DNA of 64,000 bases from Deinococcus sonorensis KR-87 (GCF_040256395.1 NZ_CP158301.1:12497-76496); one strand, 5' to 3'; counted from the first letter of the stretch, positions 1 to 7,932 are shown. A program made the numbers and translations. Notes: generated by a model not told the origin, from the sequence alone.

Positions 1-116
1 GCGTCAATGGTGGCCTGCCGTTGGGTAGGGGTCTGGAAGTGGAAGTTCGAGTTCAGCGGCACGATGATCATCTGCTGGCCCTGCTCCCGGATATGCGCCA
101 CGTCGAAGTTACTCAT
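1..116 (-). CDS. Hypothetical protein, last visible gene of the ubiquitin-like operon (partial)
   Basis: The first 38 codons are visible; the rest lies beyond base 1. The protein begins MSNFDVAHIREQG and continues with a hydrophobic MIIVPL strand. It starts 5 bases after the stop of the frameshifted gene at 122-540 and runs in the same direction, so it is probably co-transcribed with the Ubl-E2-JAB-E1 genes. No catalytic motif is visible in this short piece and the family is not assigned. It may be an accessory subunit of the conjugation system; that is inferred from position alone. Confidence 0.55.
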   Translation of the reverse strand, partial: MSNFDVAHIREQGQQMIIVPLNSNFHFQTPTQRQATID

Positions 117-121
117 TTCAG

Positions 122-540
122 CTACCTTTCGGGGTCAAGGAAGGCGTCAAGCTGACACAGGTTGAGGCGGAGAATTTCGGCTGGAGCCGTACTTGCGTTG
201 GTCTCCTGCCTGCTGAGGAGGGTCCTGGCCCAGGCAGCGGCCGACGCCCTCATGGACGACATGCTTCTCGCGGGGCTGCGTGAAATGCCGGCCGAGCAGG
301 TCGATGGTGGTGACGCTCCCCGACACAATCACCTGCGTGCCAAGAATGTCGCGGACAAGCTCGGCCGCGAGGACACTCTGAAAGGCCATCGGGGCCTCAG
401 CGGCGCGCCGCCAGCCAGCAGGATCATCCCACCGCGGACGCCTTGCGAGTGGAACGTCCGCAGTACCTGCCCTTCGAAGGGAGCGAGAACGTTGACGTCC
501 TGAAGATGTCCTGTGGCCCTCGGTCTTTCTCCATCAGCAT
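122..540 (-). pseudogene. Frameshifted small gene downstream of the E1-like gene
   Basis: The sequence between the E1 stop and the next gene reads as one protein of about 140 residues only if three frame changes are allowed. It begins with an ATG 5 bases after the E1 stop (MLMEKDRGPQDIF). Further protein-like stretches follow in other frames: FEGQVLRTFHSQGVRGG near 470-420, ELVRDILGTQVIVSG near 360-310, and a terminal NLCQLDAFLDPER ending 5 bases before the next start. The exact spacing to both neighbours argues that an operon gene lay here. It could be real decay or assembly indels; the family is not recognised. Confidence 0.4.
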
Positions 541-545
541 CAACG

Positions 546-2063
546 TCAAGAAGACGGCGCGAGTGAAGTCCGGAATCGAACGATCGCGGCACGACGCTGA
601 ACGCACATGCACCCTCCACTTCGCGCCTGATCGAGCATGCTGCCGCTCTGTGGCCCACGCAGGACATCGAATTGAAAGCGCGTTTCGAGCGGTGTCGAAC
701 GGCCTTCCAGATGCCGGACGAGTTCCGCGACCGCCATGCACGCGCTCAGGCAGGCCACGAAGGGGACGGAGGGCGCGAACCCCTGGCGTTGGCGTTCAGC
801 TGACAGCGCCTGGGTGATACCTTCCGACACCACCGAACAGATCGGCTGCCCAATCCGTGACGCCAGCCACGGGCGCTGATGTTCAGGAGCCGTGAGAAGA
901 TCTGCCTCAGTGACCGGCTCGTCAGGCTGAGCCAGCCTGGCAGGCGAAAGGCCGGTCGCTTCCATCTGATGCGTCAGCGCTTCCCTGGCGGGAAGGTCGA
1001 ACAGGCACTGCAGACACGCCACGTCACCTTCCGCCGGGTGCCGACTGACTTGGCACATCAAGGCACCGATGGCGCCGTCAATCACGACGTCCGGCCACAA
1101 TTGCCGCTGCACGGCGTGACGGACCTCCACGTTGTCCAGTCCATTCACCACCACGCGGTGGTACGGCAATGCACCGCCGGCACCGAACGGCAGCTCCTCA
1201 AAGGGCGACAGATGGGCATGCACATCTGAGCTGACGAGGGCAGTTCGCAGCCTGCTAGCGAGCACTTCGGCTTTGGCCTGCCCCACATCGGCCGGGCCGA
1301 TCAGAAGGCAGGTCCCGAGATTCTCGGTGCCGAACAGCTGGCGATCCACGATGTCGATCCGGCCGTAAAGGGGCAGGTCGGAGAGCAGCGCGATCACGCC
1401 ATTGCCGATCGCCCCGGCTCCGGTGATCAGGACATCGCCATGGAGCTCAGCCGGGAGGGTGGGGCCGGGGTCATCCGTGTTGCTGGCGTACGTCTCGAGT
1501 GAGAAGGTCAGGCTGTCGAACAGTGCTGCACGCTCCGGTCTGACCGGCAGCAGGCGTTTGAAGACCTCGGCTGCCCCCAGAGACGCGGCGGCCAGCGCGC
1601 CGATCGGATTCCACTGCCCACATTCACCCGAGATTGGGAGCGCGCCGGATGTGACACGCGCGAGCCAGCCATTGCTGTTGATGGAGGTCCACGGCAATGC
1701 AGGGTGGGCAGCCGTGCCGACATTGACAATGGCATCGAAGGTGTTCAGGTCGACGGGGCCGACAGTGAAGTGCACGGTGGCTCCGAACTGCACCTGCTCG
1801 GCGATGGCCTGCGCGGTGGCCAGCAGCGCGTCCGATGTTGCGGGCAGCTGCACAGTGAGATGAAGCGTGGTTCGGACCAGCAACCGCAGGGTGTGTTGAA
1901 AGCACACAGCGCCGTTGCGGGTGTTCAGGATGTCCGCCTCGCCCGTGAGCAGGACGCAGGAGGCCGTGAAGCGGTGCGCGTCATCTGACCCATTCCCACC
2001 GGTTTGGGTGACGGACGCGGTTTTGGCAAGCCGGGAAAAAGCCAGAGGAAGGTCAAGGTTCAC
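546..2063 (-). CDS. E1-like ubiquitin-activating enzyme (ThiF fold)
   Basis: A 505-residue protein with a C-terminal ThiF/MoeB/E1 adenylation domain. Residues 211-222 hold the nucleotide-binding GAGAIG loop. C350 and C353 form a CxxC pair that, with C485 and C487, could bind zinc. C409 in a QPICSVVS context sits where E1 enzymes carry the thioester cysteine. Residues 1 to about 205 lack the loop and resemble the inactive half or extra N-terminal domain seen in bacterial E1 proteins of ubiquitin-like operons. The expected reaction is ATP-dependent adenylation of the C-terminal glycine of the Ubl encoded upstream, then thioester transfer to the E2. The start overlaps the end of the JAB gene by 11 bases, indicating translational coupling. 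Confidence 0.85.
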   Translation of the reverse strand: MNLDLPLAFSRLAKTASVTQTGGNGSDDAHRFTASCVLLTGEADILNTRNGAVCFQHTLRLLVRTTLHLTVQLPATSDALLATAQAIAEQVQFGATVHFTVGPVDLNTFDAIVNVGTAAHPALPWTSINSNGWLARVTSGALPISGECGQWNPIGALAAASLGAAEVFKRLLPVRPERAALFDSLTFSLETYASNTDDPGPTLPAELHGDVLITGAGAIGNGVIALLSDLPLYGRIDIVDRQLFGTENLGTCLLIGPADVGQAKAEVLASRLRTALVSSDVHAHLSPFEELPFGAGGALPYHRVVVNGLDNVEVRHAVQRQLWPDVVIDGAIGALMCQVSRHPAEGDVACLQCLFDLPAREALTHQMEATGLSPARLAQPDEPVTEADLLTAPEHQRPWLASRIGQPICSVVSEGITQALSAERQRQGFAPSVPFVACLSACMAVAELVRHLEGRSTPLETRFQFDVLRGPQSGSMLDQARSGGCMCVQRRAAIVRFRTSLAPSS

Positions 2064-2610
2064 AGGGGTCCTCCCCGACCGAGAGCACTTGGACCACCCG
2101 GTCGGCGGGCGTCAGGATGCGGGTGCGCACTTCATCCGTGTTCAGCAGCCTGTAGCAGCCCGCGGCATCGGTGCTCGGTTCGAAGACGTGAAATCCAAAA
2201 TCAATGGCCTGCGTGTCCGGATTCAACGCGTAGTCCGGCGCGACCGCAGAGAGGTAGGAAGGCACCCGCAGGCCATAGGTGTGATCGGTCCTGGAGAAGC
2301 GCACGCCAGCGAACGGGCCGTGAGAGTGAACCTGACCCACAAGCCGCACGCCAAGCTCGAAGGCAAGGTCGGCGACGTCGGCAAACAGGACGCTGTCAAC
2401 CGTCAACAGGTCCGGGGCTTTTGCGACGAGCGGGCCCCGCAAGCGCACGACGTGCGTCACCTCCGCGACACGCCCTTCTCGACGGCCGAGCCACAACACG
2501 ATGCCCTCGTTCCCAGCGCGGCCGTCGATCGCCATCTCCTCCAGCGAGGCGGCGACAGCAGCTTGCGGCAGAATCCAGGTGTCGATGGCGGGAAACATGG
2601 GGGAGGTCAT
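2053..2610 (-). CDS. JAB/JAMM-family deubiquitinase-like metallopeptidase
   Basis: A 185-residue JAB1/MPN-type domain. The JAMM zinc signature is visible: E35 in NEGIVLWLG, then H95-S-H97, and S106-x-x-D109. Family members cleave Ubl precursors or conjugates at the C-terminal glycine. The start was taken at the ATG in MTSPMFP because it overlaps the E2 stop as ATGA; a longer reading frame upstream would run through the E2 gene. Here the Ubl already ends in glycine, so the likelier job is removal of conjugates rather than precursor processing (inference). Confidence 0.85.
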   Translation of the reverse strand: MTSPMFPAIDTWILPQAAVAASLEEMAIDGRAGNEGIVLWLGRREGRVAEVTHVVRLRGPLVAKAPDLLTVDSVLFADVADLAFELGVRLVGQVHSHGPFAGVRFSRTDHTYGLRVPSYLSAVAPDYALNPDTQAIDFGFHVFEPSTDAAGCYRLLNTDEVRTRILTPADRVVQVLSVGEDPCEP

Positions 2611-3044
2611 CCGGCCCTCCCCGTGTAGGTCTGGTCGAGTTCGTCCTGAAGGATGCGGAGCACTTTCAACAGCACATTCCCGTCCGGCTGCCACCGGAAG
2701 TTGGGGTCGGTCCGCCATTCCTGATGAAGGGCGAACCCTTCGGCGGTGTAATTGGCGCAGATGTCAAGGGGTGCGCGAACGCCGCGGGCGTTCGGCCAGG
2801 CGTGCGGCACATCGTCACGGTGGCTTTCCGGGTCTCGGAACTTCACCGAGGGGGCCTGGTCGGGGTACTCCGACCAGCGCAGGACAACCAGGAAGAGTTC
2901 GTGGGTGGCCGATGCGGGCCTGAAGGAGGCATGGACCTCCAGCGGTGCGGGCCGCTGGAGGTCCCAGATCTGTGCCTCTTCCAGGCCTCGGATCACGCTC
3001 AGGTCGTCATCCAGAGCGAGTTCAGAGAAGCTGGAAGACGTCAC
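2607..3044 (-). CDS. E2-like ubiquitin-conjugating protein (UBC fold)
   Basis: A 145-residue protein with UBC-type features: a strand containing LFLVVLRW, then YPDQAPSVKF resembling the E2 YPxxPP turn, and a single cysteine, C96, in PLDIC ahead of an aromatic EWRTD segment and a terminal helix. C96 lies where E2 proteins hold the thioester cysteine. It starts 3 bases after the Ubl stop and its own stop overlaps the JAB start. It should accept the Ubl from the E1 and pass it to a target; no E3 is visible in the window. Divergence from canonical E2 proteins makes the assignment partly contextual. Confidence 0.78.
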   Translation of the reverse strand: MTSSSFSELALDDDLSVIRGLEEAQIWDLQRPAPLEVHASFRPASATHELFLVVLRWSEYPDQAPSVKFRDPESHRDDVPHAWPNARGVRAPLDICANYTAEGFALHQEWRTDPNFRWQPDGNVLLKVLRILQDELDQTYTGRAG

Positions 3045-3047
3045 CGT

Positions 3048-3356
3048 TCAGCCCTGGGTGATGACCTGGGCCAGCGCCATCTTGACCTCAGGGTGATCGC
3101 CCACCAGCCGCCCCAGTGTCTCATTGGGGTCCGTCAGCTTGGTGCGGTTGTAGATCAGGTCGTACGTCACCGTGCCGGTCTGCTCCACGGCGCCGTCGGT
3201 AAGGCCAAAGGCCTGAAGGACCAGCGTCTTCAGTTCGCCCACGGTCGTCGACGGGGTCAGGTGGTCGTGGTAGGGCTCCACCGCCGCGGGATACCGCACC
3301 TGAACGTTGATGGCATGGGGTTTGACCTGCGGGGGCACACTCGTCTGATTGTTCAT
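3048..3356 (-). CDS. Ubiquitin-like modifier protein
   Basis: A 102-residue protein with a short, probably disordered N-terminus and a beta-grasp-like body: strands INVQVRYP, a TPSTTVGELKTLVLQAFGL helix region, YDLIYNRTKL, and LGRLVGDHPEVKMALAQV. It ends ITQG, a single C-terminal glycine available for adenylation without processing. The start chosen is the second in-frame ATG because AAAGGTGG lies 4 bases upstream; the upstream ATG at 3395 lacks a good site. It is the first gene of an operon whose next three genes encode E2-, JAB- and E1-like proteins, which is the main support for the function. Confidence 0.8.
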   Translation of the reverse strand: MNNQTSVPPQVKPHAINVQVRYPAAVEPYHDHLTPSTTVGELKTLVLQAFGLTDGAVEQTGTVTYDLIYNRTKLTDPNETLGRLVGDHPEVKMALAQVITQG

Positions 3357-3455
3357 GGGACCACCTTTAGGGGTGTACTCTTGACGGTGCGACAAGAGAG
3401 AGATAAGGTGGCGTCATCATCGCAACCACCTGGAACGAAGAGTTCTGGGCTGTAC

Positions 3456-3483
3456 CTCGCCGCGAGCGCTTACTCGCGGCGAG
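3456..3483. promoter_or_regulatory. Perfect 11-bp stem-loop in the Ubl operon leader region
   Basis: CTCGCCGCGAG and its exact reverse complement are separated by 6 bases. It lies about 100 bases upstream of the Ubl start and 150 bases before the divergent XRE-ImmA promoter. No U-tract of note follows on either strand, so it may be a leader structure or an operator rather than a terminator. A weak minus-strand promoter (ACGCAA/CTTGTA read as complements, 3548-3553 and 3525-3530) could place it in the operon 5' leader. Confidence 0.45.
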
Positions 3484-3627
3484 GTCTTGTTGTGTGCTCA
3501 GGGGGCAGGTCCGCTCATGCCTCACTTGTACCACCTGAAGCGCAAAAACGCAAACTGTTACATCACTGAGCGTAACTGAGGAATTGAATAACACCGTCCT
3601 AGAGGGTGTTTCTCCTCAAGATTTTAC

Positions 3628-3656
3628 TTGACATACTCTATATTCCGGTGTAACAT
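3628..3656 (+). promoter_or_regulatory. Sigma-70-type promoter of the XRE-ImmA gene
   Basis: TTGACA at 3628-3633, a 17-base spacer and TAACAT at 3651-3656. The start codon at 3719 lies 63 bases downstream. This is a near-consensus housekeeping promoter. The encoded XRE protein may regulate it, but no clear operator palindrome was seen. Confidence 0.7.
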
Positions 3657-3718
3657 GCATATGGGGAAGTCTGCCGTGACGAGCAGCCTTCCCAGACTCG
3701 AACAAGGGGGACACTGTC

Positions 3719-4921
3719 ATGGACTTGGGCAACCGCCTCAAAGAGCGCCGAGAACGCGCCGCGCTGACCCAGGAGTACGTTGCACGGCAACTCGGTTTGT
3801 CACGGGAGATTCTGTCCACCTGGGAAACAGGAACTCGGATGCCGAACACCAAGCAACTGGACCTCCTCGCCAAGCTGTACCGCACGGAACTCGCGTACCT
3901 CATTTCCGGGCAAAAGGAGAGGAATCGGGACCGCGATCTTCTCTTTCAGGACCTGCCAAACAGTCAGGAGGTCAGGAAAGCGTTCACCAGTTGGCTTGAT
4001 TTCCTGGACAACTGGGCAGCCTTCATTGCGGCATCCGGAGAAAGCCTGCCGGGCCCAGGGCGACCTCCGCGGGCGCTGGATCAGGGTGGAAACATTACCG
4101 ATGCACGGAAAGCGCCTACATTGGCTGTGGAAACTCGAAACGAGCTGAAGCTCGCCTCCGATGCAATTCACGACATCGAAACACTTTTGGACGAGCAAAA
4201 CATCTTAGTTTATAAATCATCTATCGAATCAGACGATCAAAAGGACACAGTTTCAGGTGCTTTCTATAATCATCCGGAACTTGGGTATTGCATATTTGTC
4301 AATACACATCAGAAGAACGCACGTGTCCGTTTTACTCTAGCACATGAGTTTTCGCATGCATTATATCACTATCGCATGGGTGGAATTATCAGCCGAAACG
4401 GTGATAAGAATCCCAGAGAAGTCTTTGCGAACGTATTCGCCGCTCATTTTTTAGTCCCTGGAAAAGCATTACGAGAACACATCAATGATATCGGCGGCAA
4501 AGAATTTCTTGATAGTTTTCAAGCATTCCGCTTGGCATTTCACTTTAATGTTAGCTATTCTATGATGCTATTTAGGCTAAATAGTGAAAAGCTGATCAAT
4601 TCGGATGAAATGAATGAGTGGGCACAATTGAATGTCAAGACACTGGCAAGGAAGTGGGGTATACGAGCGAGTGACAACTATTTTGCTGATGCTGTAGACA
4701 CACAACCAACGCACGCCAACACGCTGGGACTCGCCCATTATCCTCTTTCAGTCCTCAAGCGCATAAAAACATCTTACGAACGAAAAAAAGTAAACGTGGA
4801 ACAGGCTGCCCACCTGCTCTGCGTCAGTGAACAGGATCTACTTGATGGACTGTTACAGCCAAAGCCAAATCCCGACAGTCTTGATTTGCTTGAACTCGCC
4901 GACCTCCTCACCATCCGGTGA
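3719..4921 (+). CDS. XRE-family regulator fused to an ImmA/IrrE metallopeptidase domain
   Basis: A 400-residue protein. Residues about 4-60 form an XRE helix-turn-helix (LTQEYVARQLGLSREILSTWE). Residues about 180-290 form an ImmA/IrrE-type zinc peptidase with H209-E-x-x-H213 and the third ligand region around E234 (REVFANVFAAHFLVP). Such proteins sense stress or phage and relieve repression by cleaving a repressor or themselves; the substrate here is unknown. A GGGGG site precedes the ATG. The stretch 4190-4700 is clearly AT-richer than its surroundings, a sign of transfer. The HipA-like gene follows after 15 bases, so the three genes are probably one operon. Confidence 0.85.
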   Translation: MDLGNRLKERRERAALTQEYVARQLGLSREILSTWETGTRMPNTKQLDLLAKLYRTELAYLISGQKERNRDRDLLFQDLPNSQEVRKAFTSWLDFLDNWAAFIAASGESLPGPGRPPRALDQGGNITDARKAPTLAVETRNELKLASDAIHDIETLLDEQNILVYKSSIESDDQKDTVSGAFYNHPELGYCIFVNTHQKNARVRFTLAHEFSHALYHYRMGGIISRNGDKNPREVFANVFAAHFLVPGKALREHINDIGGKEFLDSFQAFRLAFHFNVSYSMMLFRLNSEKLINSDEMNEWAQLNVKTLARKWGIRASDNYFADAVDTQPTHANTLGLAHYPLSVLKRIKTSYERKKVNVEQAAHLLCVSEQDLLDGLLQPKPNPDSLDLLELADLLTIR

Positions 4922-4936
4922 CAAGAAAAGGATGCC

Positions 4937-5824
4937 ATGCATGTGTACCTGAATGCGACCAGTTATGAAGGTCCGCTTGAAGAAGGAAACTCACACGCTC
5001 AAATTTTCTTGGATGAAGCTCACACTGCATGGGTCGTCAAATCTGTCACCAGTTCCCGATTGGGAATTACACATGGGCGCGCTCTTTTTAACGAATTTGT
5101 CGCAACGCGCGTGGCCGAACTGCTCGGGCTGCCCGTGCCACAGGTCGCCATCATGGCCGTGGATGATCCACTTTTGAATGCGTTCCCTGAATTGCGAACC
5201 CCCGCCTCCGGTTCATTTTCCGCTGGTCTTCACCTAGCCACGCGATACCATCAGGGCATCACGCTCCGTGCCTTTCGAACTGCAGGTGTGCCTGAACTTG
5301 CTCAACGGAAAGTCATCAACAAACTCGATGCCAACGGCGTCGTGACATTCGATACGTGGCTGTGCAATCCAGACCATGCGGACGAAACAGAACTCGGGCT
5401 GTACGAAAACGAAGGAAATCTGCTCTTCGAGACCACCCGGCCTGGTGAACTTCGACTCATGATGCTTGATCATGGTCAAGCCTTTACCGGTGACTGGCAC
5501 GACCGCGCTGACGGAGACCCCGTTCGGCGCTTGGGAAGCTGGCCCACCCGGTTGATGGGCCATTACGAGGTGTTTGTTCGAGGACGGTGGCTGAATGTGA
5601 CGTCGTGTGTCGAATGGCTCGCCCAGATCCAGAAGGTGACACTGGCGGACCTGAAGAGAATTGTGAATGAAGTGCCGGCGGCGTGGCGAGAAGAGATCCC
5701 GGAAGGGGAAGTGGAAAAGTTACTTCTCTACCTCCTGGTCCGGGCCACCACAATAGAGAAGATTGTCTACCAGGAATTCGCGACCATGCCAGAGCGCCTC
5801 CGTAGGGGGGTGACGCACCCTTGA
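4937..5824 (+). CDS. HipA-like kinase (HipA_2 type)
   Basis: A 295-residue protein resembling the short HipA-family kinases that occur beside DUF3037 proteins. K35 in AWVVK fits the ATP-binding lysine; D139-x4-N144-x-D146 fits the catalytic loop; D178 in LDHGQAF fits the metal-binding aspartate. HipA proteins phosphorylate aminoacyl-tRNA synthetases or other targets to arrest growth; the target here is unknown. It lacks the usual N-terminal HipA domain and has no HipB neighbour except the XRE-ImmA protein upstream. The stop overlaps the TTG start of the next gene. Confidence 0.75.
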   Translation: MHVYLNATSYEGPLEEGNSHAQIFLDEAHTAWVVKSVTSSRLGITHGRALFNEFVATRVAELLGLPVPQVAIMAVDDPLLNAFPELRTPASGSFSAGLHLATRYHQGITLRAFRTAGVPELAQRKVINKLDANGVVTFDTWLCNPDHADETELGLYENEGNLLFETTRPGELRLMMLDHGQAFTGDWHDRADGDPVRRLGSWPTRLMGHYEVFVRGRWLNVTSCVEWLAQIQKVTLADLKRIVNEVPAAWREEIPEGEVEKLLLYLLVRATTIEKIVYQEFATMPERLRRGVTHP

Positions 5825-6696
5825 CGCAACTGATCACCGCTTACTCCTCTTTGGTTCAATTCGTACCGGACCGAATCCGGGCCGAGCGCGTCAATGTGGG
5901 ACTCATTCTCCAGGCACCGACCTACGGATACGCTGCGATGACCTGGAGGCGACAGATGGACGTCGCCCTGAGGGCCATTCACCCCCAAGTGGACGCCCAA
6001 TTGGTGCGCTTCCTGGTGCGCGGCATGGCTGATCTCTTCGTTCCCTACGCGCATGAACCCCGTTATGAGCGATTGTTCCCACAGCAACCAGGCAAATCCC
6101 ATCCCACCCATCCGGAATTTCTTGCTGGGTTCCGCGACAGGTACGGACTGCTGCACATCACAGAGCCGAGGACAGTGCTGGTGAGCGAAACGCTGGGATT
6201 GACGGCCAAGCTCCGGGTCCTCCGGGAACGGCTCCTGGAGGTACACAGCGCCGTCACGGAGCGACCATCCCTCACCAAAAGCGAACTGACGAAGCAAGTG
6301 GTGACTACCCTCAGAGCCGGGCGTGTGCCACTGGTGACCCAGCCAACATCCTTCCCCGGAGAGCGCTGGCCACACAATCGCTTCGATGCCTTGAACATTC
6401 ATCAAAATCGGCGGCACCTGCACTTCCTCTCGTACGAGATCGCCGACGCCCCCAGCGCCGCAGCCAAAGGCTTCGTGATGTCGGTGATGGACTTGCGTTC
6501 CGGGGGCGCCCGCTACCAGGACGACCATTTCGGAGTCGTGGTTCAACGTCCGGAGCACCACAGGTCAAACAAGGAAGACTATGAAGCGTTGCTGCGGGTC
6601 TGCCGCTTCAACCGCATTGCCGTGTTCGAGAATCACCCCGACGACATTCGCCGTCTGACCGAACGCCTCCTGAGTCCACAGGGTCTGGTCGTGTAA
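5821..6696 (+). CDS. DUF3037 domain protein
   Basis: A 291-residue protein. The N-terminus (YSSLVQFVPDRIRAERVNVG) is typical of DUF3037, a family commonly encoded next to HipA-like kinases. The start is TTG, overlapping the kinase stop (TTGA), so translation is coupled. No catalytic motif is evident. Its constant pairing with the kinase suggests an antitoxin, adaptor or second effector; this is inference. No transcription terminator is apparent directly after it. Confidence 0.7.
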   Translation: MTQLITAYSSLVQFVPDRIRAERVNVGLILQAPTYGYAAMTWRRQMDVALRAIHPQVDAQLVRFLVRGMADLFVPYAHEPRYERLFPQQPGKSHPTHPEFLAGFRDRYGLLHITEPRTVLVSETLGLTAKLRVLRERLLEVHSAVTERPSLTKSELTKQVVTTLRAGRVPLVTQPTSFPGERWPHNRFDALNIHQNRRHLHFLSYEIADAPSAAAKGFVMSVMDLRSGGARYQDDHFGVVVQRPEHHRSNKEDYEALLRVCRFNRIAVFENHPDDIRRLTERLLSPQGLVV

Positions 6697-6784
6697 GGAG
6701 CAGGGCAGAAACGGCAAGTAGGCGGAACATGAAAAGCTAGGCCGTGCAGCGTCTTCCTGTGGCCTTTAACCAGAGGCTCTTTTG

Positions 6785-6813
6785 TTGACAGTGGTGTTCA
6801 GCGTGATTAAGAT
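6785..6813 (+). promoter_or_regulatory. Sigma-70-type promoter of the Abi_2 gene
   Basis: TTGACA at 6785-6790, a 17-base spacer and TAAGAT at 6808-6813, 94 bases before the Abi ATG. It gives the Abi gene its own transcript, separate from the HipA/DUF3037 operon. Confidence 0.7.
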
Positions 6814-6906
6814 AAGTGTAACGAGTACCCAAGCGCCCAGGAATGGGAGAGGCTAGGGTCTTTTTTTTGCTCGTGTCGTCCTGACTTGATACCTTGAGTT
6901 CCACCC

Positions 6907-7818
6907 ATGAAGCCCGTGTACACGAAAACGCCACTGACCCTGCCGGAACAGGTTCAGCACCTTCACAGCAAGGGCCTCCTGATTCCGGACGTGCCGCATG
7001 CCGAACGTGTCCTGCGGCGCGTTGGGCTCTACCGCTTCAAGGGCTTCCTGCTGCCCTACAAGACCAGCTTGGGGTACCGGTCGGGAACAAGCTTTGCGGA
7101 CGTGGAACGTCTGATGACGGTGGATGCAGAACTCCAGTTGCACGTGTTGAAGGCAATGCAGACGGTCGAGGTCGGCGTCCGACAGGCCATCGTTCAATTC
7201 ATGATCGAACGGCACGGGCTCCGTTGGTACGCGGACTCAGGGCATTTCCACGATCCAAACGAGTTCTTCAACCACGCCGAGTTCCTGGTCAAGGTCACCG
7301 AGGAGTTTGACCGGATGCCGGAACTGTTCGTGGGTCACTACCGTGAGCGGTACGAGCTCGGCGTTCCGCCGCCCATCTGGATGATCGCGGAGACCATGAC
7401 GTTGGGGGGGTGGTCCAAGCTGTTTGCGGCGCTGAGGTCGCAGGAGGACAAGGACGGGATCGCGGCGCTCCTCAACGTCCGTGCCAGCACGTTCACTTCC
7501 TGGCTGCATGCCCTGACGGTCGTTCGGAACGTTTGTGCGCACCAGTCCCGGTTGTATGACCGGGTGTTTGCCACGATGGGGATTGCGGACAACAAGCGGG
7601 TCCGGAGGACGTTGCTTGAGCACTCGTTTGATCCGAGGGACACAGAGGCCCGCCGCCTCGCGCCACGGTTGTACGCCCTCCACCGCCTGACTCGGGAACT
7701 TGATCCAGGAACGTCTTGGACGGTCCAATTGATGGGCATCGTGGCCAACTACGGCCTGGCGGAACTCCCGCGGTTGGGCTTCCGCGCTGGGTGGGAGACC
7801 CAGGTGGAATGGAATTGA
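6907..7818 (+). CDS. Abi_2-type abortive infection protein (AbiD/AbiF-like)
   Basis: A 303-residue protein with the Abi_2 layout: an N-terminal KTPLTLPEQVQHL segment followed by GLLIPD, an RVLRRVGLYRFKGF helix, and a C-terminal RNVCAHQSRLYDR motif (R207 to H212). The last is an RX4-6H HEPN-type ribonuclease signature seen in AbiD/AbiF and other defence nucleases. The family blocks phage growth by growth arrest or RNA cleavage. It stands alone between a strong promoter and a strong hairpin. Position next to the HipA/ImmA and ubiquitin-like genes supports a defence island. Confidence 0.85.
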   Translation: MKPVYTKTPLTLPEQVQHLHSKGLLIPDVPHAERVLRRVGLYRFKGFLLPYKTSLGYRSGTSFADVERLMTVDAELQLHVLKAMQTVEVGVRQAIVQFMIERHGLRWYADSGHFHDPNEFFNHAEFLVKVTEEFDRMPELFVGHYRERYELGVPPPIWMIAETMTLGGWSKLFAALRSQEDKDGIAALLNVRASTFTSWLHALTVVRNVCAHQSRLYDRVFATMGIADNKRVRRTLLEHSFDPRDTEARRLAPRLYALHRLTRELDPGTSWTVQLMGIVANYGLAELPRLGFRAGWETQVEWN

Positions 7819-7862
7819 AGTGCCGTGCCTCCTGAAGCGAACGCACAGGAGGCACGGCACTT
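7818..7862. terminator. 17-bp stem hairpin after the Abi gene
   Basis: AAGTGCCGTGCCTCCTG (7818-7834) is perfectly complementary to 7846-7862 with an 11-base loop. It begins at the last base of the Abi stop codon. A U-tract is missing, but stem length and placement suit a transcription terminator or a transcript-stabilising hairpin. It could also serve the converging methyltransferase fragment. Confidence 0.65.
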
Positions 7863-7932
7863 CGCCTCGGGCTCCGGGCCAGGACGCTGCTCAGGAAGGA
7901 TGCTCGCCAGACCGCTTGTGTACTCCGTTACC

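Noticed and set aside
3381..3409. Plus-strand promoter-like TTGACG and TAAGGT with 17-base spacing
   Set aside because: No gene begins after it for 300 bases and a better promoter for the XRE-ImmA gene exists at 3628-3656.
2004..3569. 521-codon plus-strand open frame
   Set aside because: It lies opposite the JAB, E2 and Ubl genes, whose motifs and overlaps are far better supported.
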